Shown here in pieces: positions 21,493-31,190 of a stretch of DNA of 64,000 nucleotides (its first letter is position 1; the number at the start of each line of letters is the position of its first letter). Below the pieces are notes generated by a model. That model was not told the DNA's origin, made no database searches, and was given only the letters and a program-made list of their open reading frames with translations. The position numbers and the translations under genes are program-made. This stretch comes from Chitinophagaceae bacterium. Lineage in GTDB: Bacteria > Bacteroidota > Bacteroidia > Chitinophagales > Chitinophagaceae. The stretch lies in contig JADJPV010000002.1 of NCBI GenBank assembly GCA_016713085.1, positions 310,001 through 374,000 on the forward strand, read 5' to 3'.

Positions 21493-21891
21493 TCACTGTT
21501 TCAGCTCAATATTTCTCGATTCAAACCATTCCTTAAATTCCTGCCCCCGTTCGCCAGCATAATTGATGCAGATTTCAGTGCCGGGTTTAATGTCTTCCAA
21601 TGCAGAAAATGTAATTGTTTTTGCTTCCCTGTCCAGTACATAAGTGGCATTGGAATAAACTGCATGATTATATAATGATCCAAAACCAAGGGCAAGTGCC
21701 AGCGTATTTTCTTCTTTGTTGAAGCTGAAGAAATAGTCAACCAGTTGAGAAGCTCTTACAGTATCATAGTCTTCTGCAGGAAGCACAAGTACTGGCCTGA
21801 TTTCAAACTCTTCATCTTTCGGGATGAGTTGTTTGCAAAAAACACCCCTGTCTTTGCCTTTTATTTCTTTTATGAATAGTTGCTTTTTCAT
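21493..21891 (-). CDS. Small SET-domain protein, second of a pair
   Basis: A 132-residue stand-alone SET domain. Visible motifs are RGVFCKQLIPKDEEFE (the N-terminal SET strand), SLYNHAVYSNATYVLD (the NH block that binds S-adenosylmethionine) and GTEICINYAGERG (the C-terminal DEICxNYG-like block). SET proteins methylate protein lysines; the target here is unknown. The start overlaps the end of the upstream SET gene by 4 bp (ATGA), so they are translationally coupled. The ATP-grasp/alpha-E gene starts about 100 bp downstream. Confidence 0.82.
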   Translation of the reverse strand: MKKQLFIKEIKGKDRGVFCKQLIPKDEEFEIRPVLVLPAEDYDTVRASQLVDYFFSFNKEENTLALALGFGSLYNHAVYSNATYVLDREAKTITFSALEDIKPGTEICINYAGERGQEFKEWFESRNIELKQ

Positions 21892-22310
21892 ACAGTTGAT
21901 GCAGGTGGAAAATAGACAGGAGTTTCATCATCAGGGTTGCCATTATAATTCAAGGTAATTTCATCACCTGACTGAATGGGTTTACAGGCAGTAATTTTTA
22001 AAGTAGCATCTTTTAATGAAATGCTGTACACTGCATTTGCTTTGTATGAATGATTATAAAGAGAAGTGTAACCCAATCCTAATACAACGGGAGACTGCTC
22101 ATCCTTTACAAGAAAGTAATAATGAAACAGGGAGGTGGAGTAAAGAAACTCTTTGTCTGTTTTTTTTAGTAAGATAACAGGAGCAGTTTCTATAACAGTT
22201 CCTGTCTTAAATGCTTTAGAAGCAAATACTCCCCGCTGATGCAGGGTGCTTTGCTTTATTTCAATACCATCGGGTAGAGAAATTTCTTTCTTCCTGAAAA
22301 AGACTGACAT
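21888..22310 (-). CDS. Small SET-domain protein, first of a pair
   Basis: A 140-residue SET domain, paralogous to the adjacent one. Motifs are HQRGVFASKAFKTGTVIE, SLYNHSYKANAVYSIS and SGDEITLNYNGNPDDE. It begins at 22310, which is also the last base of the upstream small secreted gene, so the three are tightly packed. Its order before the ATP-grasp and transglutaminase genes suggests a shared transcript. Confidence 0.82.
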   Translation of the reverse strand: MSVFFRKKEISLPDGIEIKQSTLHQRGVFASKAFKTGTVIETAPVILLKKTDKEFLYSTSLFHYYFLVKDEQSPVVLGLGYTSLYNHSYKANAVYSISLKDATLKITACKPIQSGDEITLNYNGNPDDETPVYFPPASTV

Positions 22311-22567
22311 TAATGTTTGTCGGGTTTTGTTACAGAGGTTTCTTTTAAAGGAACCACATTCGTTTTTTTGATGGAACCGATCTTGGTAATTTTGTCTGTT
22401 TTTTTAATGGTTGCTGTTCCCGGGTCTTTAATAGGCACATTCTGTACAACCGGTTTTATGGTTTGTGTTGTTGGCGCAGTTGTTTCCTTCTTTACTGTTG
22501 GAGTGGTTTGTGCTTTTACGCCAGCAAAAATTAACAGGGAACTGAATAATGCAATTACTTTTTTCAT
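22310..22567 (-). CDS. Small secreted Thr/Lys-rich protein
   Basis: The start at 22567 gives MKKVIALFSSLLIFAGVKAQ, a clean signal peptide; the frame's earlier ATG at 22624 would bury it. The mature ~65 residues are low-complexity (Thr, Lys, Pro, Val), with KKT and TIKK repeats and no predicted fold. Function unknown. It lies 41 bp downstream of the Hcp-like gene and directly before the SET pair, at the border between the secreted island and the ATP-grasp cluster. Confidence 0.6.
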   Translation of the reverse strand: MKKVIALFSSLLIFAGVKAQTTPTVKKETTAPTTQTIKPVVQNVPIKDPGTATIKKTDKITKIGSIKKTNVVPLKETSVTKPDKH

Positions 22568-22608
22568 GTGAGGAATTATTAATGATGAGATGAGTATTAA
22601 TTGTGTGA

Positions 22609-23124
22609 TTAAAAATTTGTCCACGAGCCGCCGGTTTCTGCATCATAGCCAAACTTGTTTGAAACGCTTGGAGCACCTGTTTTACCTGTTTGATAGTAAG
22701 TCCACCCGATTCTTGTTGCCTGCAGACTTACAGTAGTTGTCATTACACCATTACAGCCCATTGCTTCTGCACAGGACAGTACCCTGATTTTTTCCATTTT
22801 AATAAAGTATACAGGTTGTGGAGTATAAGCTCCATTGATCGTCTGCATTACATTTACCTGTCCGTTCATCAGAAACTCCCCATTCGCCAATGCTCTTTTT
22901 AAATCGGCGGATGCACCTGTAATGTTCATGGTGAAACTAAACTGTGTGTTGCTTTTACCTCCTGAACTTGTAGAAAGGCCCTGCATCCATTTTTCAAAAC
23001 CTTTTGTTACCGCATCGCCATTAACCTGTTTGCCATTTGCATCAGTAAGTCTGATGTACACATCCTGTTTTTGAGCAGTTGCAAAAAAAGGGATTAAGAA
23101 AAGGAGGAAGATAATTGTACGCAT
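22609..23124 (-). CDS. Exported Hcp-like (type VI tube-protein fold) protein
   Basis: A 171-residue protein with a signal peptide (MRTIIFLLFLIPFFATAQ). The mature part starts QDVYIRLTDANGKQ and ends with VSLQATRIGWTYYQ...KFGYDAETGGSW, matching the end pattern of Hcp proteins, in which a beta strand is followed by a W-x-Y-x segment and a C-terminal basic/acidic strand. Classical Hcp is cytoplasmic and forms the inner tube of type VI secretion systems. No other type VI gene is present here, so this exported relative probably has another role. It contains two Cys (LSCAEAMGC) absent from typical tube proteins. Confidence 0.65.
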   Translation of the reverse strand: MRTIIFLLFLIPFFATAQKQDVYIRLTDANGKQVNGDAVTKGFEKWMQGLSTSSGGKSNTQFSFTMNITGASADLKRALANGEFLMNGQVNVMQTINGAYTPQPVYFIKMEKIRVLSCAEAMGCNGVMTTTVSLQATRIGWTYYQTGKTGAPSVSNKFGYDAETGGSWTNF

Positions 23125-23192
23125 AAGTGTTGATTTGTTTTATTAGTGTTGTTTGTGATTTTTTTTGATAAAAGCTATTTGCATGTCTATAT

Positions 23193-24317
23193 TTATTTTT
23201 TTACTGGTTGTACAACATCTTTCCCTGTCATATTTTTCAACGTAGTAAAATCAACGGCTTTTATAATGTCATTCCTGAATTTTGTTGCAATCGGATTCTG
23301 ATCGTTCCATCTTATATATACCCAGAAAAACTGTGCTGTTGACCTTGCCAGTTTTTTATTGAAATAGTCTGGGTTTGGTTTGATCAGTATTTTTCTGAAA
23401 GGGTCTTCAGCAGTTGTAAAGAGATAAGACAAGTGATCTTGAGGGTCATCCTTTACAATCGCATGCTGGCTCAATTCCTCAGCAGACATTTTAAGCTGAG
23501 CATCAATTTTATCAAATGCAGGCCTGAAACTTTTTTCATTTTCTGCCAGCAATTTTTCATACCTGGCTTTAATCTGCAGGTAATCCATTTTCATGTACTT
23601 ATTTAATTTGGCTGGATCGTTTTTATACTCTTGTTCTTTATACTTTTTTTCAATCTCAATGTTCTTAAGATTGTCTTTAAATCCTTCTGAAGCTATATTC
23701 ATCTGAGCGAATAGCGCCAGCCTTCTTTTTTTCAGGAACTCTTTTTTGGTGACATATGTGTAAGGAAGTTTTCCATCATAGGTAATGAGCCACATAATGC
23801 GTTTACCCGTCATGCCAAAGCCAAGTGGGGCATCTGCTTCTTTAAAATACCAGTATCCATCTTTTTCAACCGGCATGTTATACATCACATTAAATCCTTC
23901 CATCAATAATCTGTCGCCCTGGGCCGTATCATATATTTCAGAATCGAAGATGTTGGAATTGATGGAAAAATATGTGGATGTTTCATGCTCTGTTTTAATC
24001 GTGTTTCCATCGCAGTAATAGTTTAATGGGATGATACTGTAGATATAGCTGTTACAGGGCATGTATGGTTCAGCCCTGTTATAGCCGCCATTAAAATTGG
24101 CATGCACACCCATGGGCGAATATGTTGATTTGATCATTGCATGTATGGCAGCTACATTTTTTTTCTCCCTTGCAAAATCAGCTGCGGTTATTCCTGAAGA
24201 GCCACCACTGCTTTCTTTCCATACACCCGGTTTTTCGAGCAGGGATGCTTCGGTGCAATTCTGTGCAGCAGTACTGAATGCAGCAAAAACCATTAAGAGT
24301 AGAAGGCCGTATTTCAT
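23193..24317 (-). CDS. Secreted protein, island family A (short member)
   Basis: A 374-residue protein with a signal peptide (GLLLLMVFAAFSTAAQ). It shares with the two longer island proteins (27298-29198 and 29212-31099) a segment like STYSPMGVHANFNGGYN, the block GKLPYTYVTKKEFLKKRR and a charged helical middle. It lacks the C-terminal lectin-like domain of the other two. Function unknown; intact. Confidence 0.65.
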   Translation of the reverse strand: MKYGLLLLMVFAAFSTAAQNCTEASLLEKPGVWKESSGGSSGITAADFAREKKNVAAIHAMIKSTYSPMGVHANFNGGYNRAEPYMPCNSYIYSIIPLNYYCDGNTIKTEHETSTYFSINSNIFDSEIYDTAQGDRLLMEGFNVMYNMPVEKDGYWYFKEADAPLGFGMTGKRIMWLITYDGKLPYTYVTKKEFLKKRRLALFAQMNIASEGFKDNLKNIEIEKKYKEQEYKNDPAKLNKYMKMDYLQIKARYEKLLAENEKSFRPAFDKIDAQLKMSAEELSQHAIVKDDPQDHLSYLFTTAEDPFRKILIKPNPDYFNKKLARSTAQFFWVYIRWNDQNPIATKFRNDIIKAVDFTTLKNMTGKDVVQPVKK

Positions 24318-24385
24318 TTTTTCAGTTTAAACATTTACATCTGCTCAGTTACATTTCATTTTAAAGCGAATCGGTTTGGTTTCTA

Positions 24386-25776
24386 TCACTCAATCTTTCC
24401 ATAAGCTTTGTCATCAAGCCATAAAATCCGGAAACCTTTTATAGAGGAGAAATAGGCATTGAATGTTCTTGGCTTTCCTTCCATATCAGAAAATGAAATC
24501 TGCCAGTTACTGGGTAACGAGAATCTTCCATTTGATTTTACACTTTGAAATTTAATATTACCAACCATGCCACTGGCAACACCCAAATCCCATTTATATG
24601 TATTACCCGCTGTAAACAGAAAATTTTCTGCAGATGCATGTGTTGCCGTACCTGCATCAAAACCTGTATTGACATTTACATACTGAACGGATCCGCTGAA
24701 ATTATTTGTCCATTTACCTGTAAGGTCAGAAGCTGCAATGGCAAACCTGTTACGAAATGCCATGTTCTCCATCTTCTCCCAGCCATAGGTTGTTTGATGA
24801 TAGGCCCCGAATTCCTGTTCAAACGAATTTTTATCAGGTGTAATAAATTCCAGGTATCTTCCACTTCCATTGGAGTAATTCATTTTGAATAACACAACAT
24901 GCACCGTTCTGCTGGTCCCATTTTCTGTCAAATCAGCTTCTGCAAATTCAATGGACTGCCATCCGGTAAGTGGCTTAAACTCAAAATTTGAGGCACTGCT
25001 GTACCGGGAGCTACTAAAATATTCCAGGCATTTTTTAATCCATCCATCAAAACAGAGTTATATGCATCAGCCTGTTTGTTTGGATAATGAATTAAAACCC
25101 TTGTTGTTCCTTTTGTTACTTCCACCCAATTTTCCTGTACTGTAGCTGTCCATCCATCATCAAAGTTGGTAGTGTTAAATGCAAAGCCGGAATTTGTAAC
25201 GGGTGTTGTTGGCTGTTGCACAACTTCAGTTTGGTTAGTCTGAACAACTTCCGGCTGGTTGGTTTGAACAACTGTGTTTGTTGTTTGCTGTGTTTGATTT
25301 GTTTCTGTTGGTGCAGTTTGAATTGTGCCTGTAGTGTTTCCGCCTCCGTTTTGAACAGGAGCAGAAGCAGCTTCAGCAAAATACAACCCTGTCTCTTTTG
25401 CATTCATTGAGAAATACATAATGAGATTGCGGTTATCTTTTTGCAGCCAGGCATACTTGTTATCTCCTTCTATGACTGAAACAGCCCATCCCTGGTCAGA
25501 AAGATTCTTTACCAGTGAATCTGCATTAAATCCACCGGCAGCAGCGGGAGGTAACAGCAGCACTTCAGGAGAAGATAATGAGACATTGGCTTTCTTACTT
25601 TCCATTTCCAGTAAGATCTTTGCTCCGGCCACACTTAACATGCGGCTATCCTGTTTACTTCCGTTTGGTAAACTGATACCTGTTAATGATGATTGACTGA
25701 TGGGGGTCATTTTTTTTTGCGCAAATGAATTTGTTACTAAAAAAAAGAATAATAAGAAGAAAATATTTTTAAGCAT
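24386..25776 (-). CDS. Secreted protein, island family B, member 1 (one frameshift)
   Basis: A signal peptide and an N-terminal domain are followed by a Thr/Gln/Val-rich linker with repeated VVQTNQ units, then SGFAFNTTNFDDGWTATVQE and a C-terminal domain ending near KAYGKIE. It is a close paralogue of the gene at 25793-27217. The frame breaks near 25015 after NAWNILVAP; one missing C restores RYSSASNFEFKPLTGWQ and continues to 24386. It starts 16 bp after its paralogue, indicating tandem duplication within one operon. Function unknown. Confidence 0.65.
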
Positions 25777-25792
25777 TTTATTACGTTTAATT

Positions 25793-27217
25793 TTATTTAG
25801 CTAATCCATATTTTGTATATATCCCCGAACCGGGGTAATCAGCATCCAACAGGTTTAATATTCTTGCCCCTTTTATGCAAGACCAAAATGCATGATAAGT
25901 TCTTGGTCTTGTTTCAATCATTGAAAAATGAACCTGCCAGTTATTAGGCACAGTAAGTTTGCCGTTCGATTTTACTTCGTTAAACTTTGCATTGCCCACC
26001 ATCCCATTAACTACCAGTAATTTCCAACTATAAGTACTCCAATCTTTAAAAATAAATTCTTCATTTGACTGGTTCATGTTCATGCCTGCATATTGCCCTG
26101 TATACACATTATACATTTGCTGTATGCCGGTAAAATCACTTGTCCATTTTCCTTTGAAATCGGAAGTTGCTAGTGCAAATTTGTTGTAAACGGTCATGTT
26201 TGCCAATGGAATCATCAAGTCAGAATTACTGTCCCATCGTATTGTTTCAGGATCAAATTTATATTGCTGGATAAAGGTGTTCTTGTCAGGAGAAATAAAC
26301 TCTATCCAAACCTGATCCTGACGAAAGAAAACAATAGAGACGTTTTTTCCTGTAGCATTTTCAGTTGCATTGCCCATGCCAAGGTAAGGCCTGTTGTATG
26401 TACTGATGTATGCGGTTTTATAGTTAGTCAGGTTTTTGTAACGTGGAGCTACTAAAATATTCCATGCTGCATTCGTCAGTGGTTCCGGGTCAGCAGGAAA
26501 TATTGTCCCGTCTTTAGGATAATGCAGTAATACTTTCATAGTTCCTTTTGTTACTTCCACCCAGTCTTCCTGTACGGTACTTGTCCAACCATCATCAAAG
26601 TTGGTGGTAGAAAAAGCAAAGCCGGAATTTGTAACAGAAGGAGTGGGCTGGGTAACTTTTTGCTTTGCCGGTTCTTTTTGTATTTCTGTGTGTAGTATTC
26701 CCTGTGGCCCATATGTTTGTTGCGGAACGACTTCCGGTTTTATTAAAGTGGCGGATGCCAGGAAAGCTTCAATATCCCTTATATAATCCTGGCTGTTGGT
26801 TGTAACAACAATACTCATGCATCGCTCAAATCCACTCATGGTTGTAAGTAAAGCTGTTGCAGTACTGTTATTAAAGGTGAATTCTGCCGCACCATTTTTT
26901 ATCTTCCATCCATTTACCTCCTGTATTTCATTCAGCTGGGGTGCTACGGAAGGGTTGTAATTTTTTACAATCAAATTCTGCCATTCACTTTTAAAGTCCT
27001 GCTCAATACTTCCTTTGCTTACGGTACTTTTTACAACGTTAATCCGACACCAACTGTTATTCTTTTTATTTATGACAGTAAAGCTTATGATAGTCTCTGT
27101 TGCATCCCTGCTCCAGCCTTTGGGCGGAGAGTAAGTAACAAGATCAAAGGTTTCTTTTTGTGCAAAAGATGCCAAAGTACATATGCACAGGAAGCTAAGA
27201 AGAAATAGTTTTTTCAT
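25793..27217 (-). CDS. Secreted protein, island family B, member 2
   Basis: 474 residues and intact, with a signal peptide ending SFAQ. The N-terminal domain (FDLVTYSPPKGWSRD...) resembles the whole of the protein at 33510-34004. A short linker leads to SGFAFSTTNFDDGWTSTVQE and a C-terminal domain (NGMVGNAKFNEVKSNGKL, RPRTYHAFWSCIKGARIL) shared with member 1. A palindromic box lies 46 bp upstream. No known enzyme family is recognised; an extracellular role is inferred. Confidence 0.68.
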   Translation of the reverse strand: MKKLFLLSFLCICTLASFAQKETFDLVTYSPPKGWSRDATETIISFTVINKKNNSWCRINVVKSTVSKGSIEQDFKSEWQNLIVKNYNPSVAPQLNEIQEVNGWKIKNGAAEFTFNNSTATALLTTMSGFERCMSIVVTTNSQDYIRDIEAFLASATLIKPEVVPQQTYGPQGILHTEIQKEPAKQKVTQPTPSVTNSGFAFSTTNFDDGWTSTVQEDWVEVTKGTMKVLLHYPKDGTIFPADPEPLTNAAWNILVAPRYKNLTNYKTAYISTYNRPYLGMGNATENATGKNVSIVFFRQDQVWIEFISPDKNTFIQQYKFDPETIRWDSNSDLMIPLANMTVYNKFALATSDFKGKWTSDFTGIQQMYNVYTGQYAGMNMNQSNEEFIFKDWSTYSWKLLVVNGMVGNAKFNEVKSNGKLTVPNNWQVHFSMIETRPRTYHAFWSCIKGARILNLLDADYPGSGIYTKYGLAK

Positions 27218-27262
27218 GCCTTTTGATATTCAGTAAAACTAATCCTGATTTCTGCCTCCGGT

Positions 27263-27284
27263 AATCCTGTAAAACAGGGATTTT
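27263..27284 (-). promoter_or_regulatory. Palindromic box upstream of family B operon
   Basis: aatcctgtaaaacagggatt is an almost perfect inverted repeat (AATCC-TGT / ACAGGGATT). It is the most divergent of five related boxes in the island and lies about 46 bp before the start at 27217. Confidence 0.5.
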
Positions 27285-27297
27285 TTCGGGTATCCTA

Positions 27298-29198
27298 TTA
27301 ATTCTTTACAATTTTTACATTTCCCATGTATATTTTAATATTATCAGCGTCACTGGTACTGTTTTTCCAGAAAATGGTATTGAATTTTGTTCCTTCCGGT
27401 AATCCGCAGGTAACACATTTGCCGCCATAAGCTAATTTGAAATCTGTTGAAATGGCCACCTGTTTATTGTTGATTAAAACGGCAAGTACTCCTGATGTTA
27501 CTTTTATTGATACATGCACTTTTGTTTTCTTATTTGAGAATTCAGTCAACGGGTATTCAAAGAAAATGCCTTCAGAAAAATTTTGTTTATTGTTTGTAGG
27601 AACTGAACTGATATTTATCCTTAATATACCCATATAGTTATTGCTGTTGTAAGCTGCTTCGTTGCCGGAAATAACATCGATACTTACCCTTGTGCCATTA
27701 CCGCCATTCGATTCATTACCGTTTGTATTGGCAACTCTTGAATTTAAGACGAGGGTGGCCGCACCACCTGTACGTGAAGAAAATTCGCCATCGGTAAGAA
27801 TATCATATTCAAGTGTGAAATTTTCAGGGATCGGTTTTTTCAGCAGGGAAGGAGTTACAGAATTATTGTAACCCAATTGCAGCCACATCCCAGGTTGATT
27901 TTTTACTGAGGTAATAATGGAATGTTTACCATACTTGTTGAAAAACCAGTTGGCCGGATCAGCACCTTCACTGCCAGATGAAAAATCATCAAAGAAAAAA
28001 GTATTCGCCGGTAACCCAACAGGTTTTGTTGCAGGATGAACAGACGAGGTGTTTTTTTTACGGTAACCATTCAATCTTGCAATTAACTGGTCTTCATTCG
28101 CCGGTTTATAAGGGATGCCTTTTACTTTTTCAGGATCAAAGAAATAATTGTACGCATATTCGTAATTAAAATTCTGAGATAATGCAGTGTACATTTCATA
28201 TAACTGGTTGCCTTTTTCTTTTGTTTGAAAAGGGAAGGCTACAGCAATCCATTGAGGTGTATCGCTTTGTAATTTTGCATATAAGGCAGGGTCAACTCTG
28301 TACACATTGAAGCCCTGGTTCAAGGCTTTTTCCGCTTTATCAATTTTGAAAATGTCGGGATCCAATTCAAAGCTGTACATGGTAGGTTGCATGGCTCTTA
28401 TTACTGCCGGTTCATTCAAACTGCTTTGATGCCGCTCTCTTAATTTTTGAATATTGTTCCTGTATTTTTCAATCGTTTTTTTGCGGATAACCAATACTTC
28501 ATCCTGCGTTTTTTTATTTCCAGGCCATTTTTCCTGTACATCTTTCATTTCATAAGTCCATTGTTTATCAAGTGCCTCCTCTGCCTGTTGTAACAGTTCC
28601 CCTTTGGTTACTGCAATAAATGGAAGTTTATTGTTGGGAGTTAAATAAACGCTTTGCCAGTCGTTGATCCAGGTAATGTATTTATAAGCGTTCGGATGAA
28701 TTCTCGGATCAGCCTTTTTACCATACTCCATAAACTGCGAATTGGCTGCATAGCCGTTGGGTTGCATGGTAAAGTAATACTCATTTGGTTTTTGCAGGTA
28801 AGGAATTGTATAACTGCCAAATATCCTGTTTGCTGCAATCCAGAAAGGTGTATTTTCTTCAGGTATTGGTCTGAAGTTCCCGTTAGGTTCTGTCCACTGG
28901 TTATCATGGCTTACATTCCATACATAACAGAGCACACCGTAACCCAGTTTATCAATATAACGGCTGGATGTTCCGAGGCCGCCCACCGGTGTGTAGCTTT
29001 TCTTCATCCACTCCAGCATTTTATTTACATGTACTTCTCTTTTTTTGCCAATTGCGTCTGTTTGCGGTTTCAGGTGATCGAATTTATTATTGCTCCACCA
29101 TCCAATTACACTGTCCTGTATTCGTTGCTCGGGTGTTAGCTGCGCTGATATATTACCAACTAAGAAAAGAAAGCTGCAAATAGTAATACCCACTTCAT
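27298..29198 (-). CDS. Secreted protein, island family A with lectin-like C-terminus
   Basis: About 633 residues. The ATG at 29196-29198 gives MKWVLLFAAFF, and one T lost in a T run near 29172 joins it to LVGNISAQ, making a normal signal peptide; otherwise a GTG at 29193 would be used. The N-terminal part has MKKSYTPVGGLGTSSRYI and NKLPFIAVTKGELLQQAEE, shared with the other family A proteins. From about residue 400, FFFDDFSSG...NWFFNKYG...LKKPIPENFTLEYDI marks a concanavalin-like beta-sandwich of the kind seen on Bacteroidota surface proteins. Function unknown; binding of a cell-surface glycan or polymer is conceivable. Confidence 0.65.
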
Positions 29199-29211
29199 AG
29201 ATAATAAATAT

Positions 29212-31099
29212 TTACTCTTTTGTAATTTTAATATTGCTGATATAAAATTTATCATTCTCTGATGAATTACCTGCGCAATCAAATGACAGGGCATTAAATA
29301 AATGCATCAGTGGTATTGCTTTTTCATACTCAGCAATTTTATTACTATTGATAAATACCTGCAGGGTTTCATCAGTTTTCTTAATGGTTACTGTAATGCG
29401 GTTATTTTTTTTGTTATTGGAAAAGTCAGGTGCTGTATACCATTTGGAACTATTTGAATAACCCGGAGGTGAAGGAAATTTTGTTTCCAGCGTTGCTTCA
29501 CCATCCCTGCCGTCAAAGCCGGGACGAAGTTTTAACTTAATATATGATTCGGCATTGCCGGGTGATGTTTCTTTTGACAGTTGCATGGTTAATCCCTTTG
29601 CGCCCCACGTAAAGTTTTGCGGTACAGCAATGTCATAAGTCAATGTGAAATTTTGAGGTAATGGTTTTTTTAATAAATCAGCGTTAATGTAATGACCTCT
29701 TAGCTCAACCCAGTTTCCATCTAATCCAACCGGGTTGGTTACAATAGCTGTAGTTCCCGAATTGGCAAATTTCGCCTGCCAGCCAATTGGTTTTTTGCCG
29801 GGCGCAGTTGTTGAAAAATCTTCAAAGAAATGAATGTTTTTGTCCGCCCTATTTTTTTTAACTGCTTCCGATGCTTCAGTAACTGCTGCGGCTTCTTTGT
29901 ATAATGGCGAACGGAGTGGTTTATAAGTTTGCCCCTTTACTTTTTCCGGGTTAAAGAAATAGTTATAGACATATTCAAAATTGAAATTGTTCAGTATTGA
30001 TTCGTGTAAGTGTAGGTGAAAAGATTGGTTTTCCATTCCCCAACTCCACCTGATAACAATCCATTGTGGCTGGTCGGTTTTGCAAAGCTCCCTGGTTGAC
30101 TTTTTAATTTTAAAATGGGAAAGGTGGTTTGTGTTTCATTTTTATCGAACAGATCAACATAACCTGCTGTTGCATTTATAAAATCATAAAGGTTCATTTG
30201 GTTTTTGCCCAGTTTCAATTCAGCAATGTCATTCCATTTATTTTTATACTTTTCTTTCAGCCTGGCAAGGTTGTTTTGGGCTTTTAAATAATTTTCTGCT
30301 GTTACCTTTTCAATGTTTTGCCAAAAAGGGAATTGCCTTTCAGCTTCTGTAAAAAACTCACCAATCGTTATTTTTTCAAAAGGCAGTTCTTTGTCCTTTG
30401 TCATAATAACTACGAACTGAGGATATTCGATACCAGATTGTGGCGGTATTAAAAAATGCCTGTATGCTTTAATGTTTTTGTGGTTGTCGAAACCCAATAA
30501 ATTACTTTTGATTTTGTCATCCGGATTATATCCTTTTGAATGATTCTTAAAATCTGTTATAATAAAATAGTATTCGTTGGTAGTTGAAATAAAAGATACC
30601 GGTTCGCTGATGTATTGGAGTTGATTGACCTCAATTTGCCAATATTCTCCATGCCCGGTTTGGGGTATAAATTTTCCATTTGCATCTTTTTCAAAAACAT
30701 GTGGACTTTTGTCTGCGCACCATACATAAGTGGCAGGGCTTGTGCATGCATGTTAATTGCATTGCCCATCAGACTGTTTGTGCCGCTGAATTTGGGTATA
30801 GCATTTTGATAATAAGTCGCATTACCCAGGCAGCCTCTTGGCACATAAGATTGCTGCATCCATTCTACAAATTGCTGGCAGTAGCCAATTTGTTTGGCAC
30901 TGTAAACTCTATCGCCAAGTTGTTTACCTTTTGGCGCTGTTGTATGTTTCCGAATTTCCATCCAGCCAATATCTATATCGGCAATACTTTCGAGTTTGAA
31001 ACCAATGCGGTCAACATATACCGGCTGTGCCTGTGAAGTGACGGCAACTGCAATGAGTGCAAGGAAAATTATTTTATTCATTTTAGTCGGTTTTATCAA
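29212..31099 (-). CDS. Secreted protein, island family A, third member (two frameshifts)
   Basis: It must be joined across shifts near 30560 and near 30000. The start is at 31099 or, better, the Met six codons in (MNKIIFLALIAVAVTSQAQ). WMQQSYVPRGCLGNATYY, KELPFEKITIGEFF and FNFEYVYNYFFNPEKVKG parallel the 27298-29198 protein, and the C-terminus (HFFEDFSTTAPG...LLKKPLPQNFTLTYDI) is the same beta-sandwich. It ends 13 bp before the next gene, so the two long members form a tandem pair. Function unknown. Confidence 0.62.
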
Positions 31100-31190
31100 A
31101 ATTTACTTCGTTTGTTTTTTGATTTTACTAATCACCTGCCTCTTGCACAGGAATTTGCCTGATGCACTTTCACCTGTTTTAAAAGAAGTT

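Noticed and set aside
22609..23124. A type VI secretion locus
   Set aside because: Only an Hcp-like protein with a signal peptide is present; no sheath, baseplate or ATPase genes were seen.
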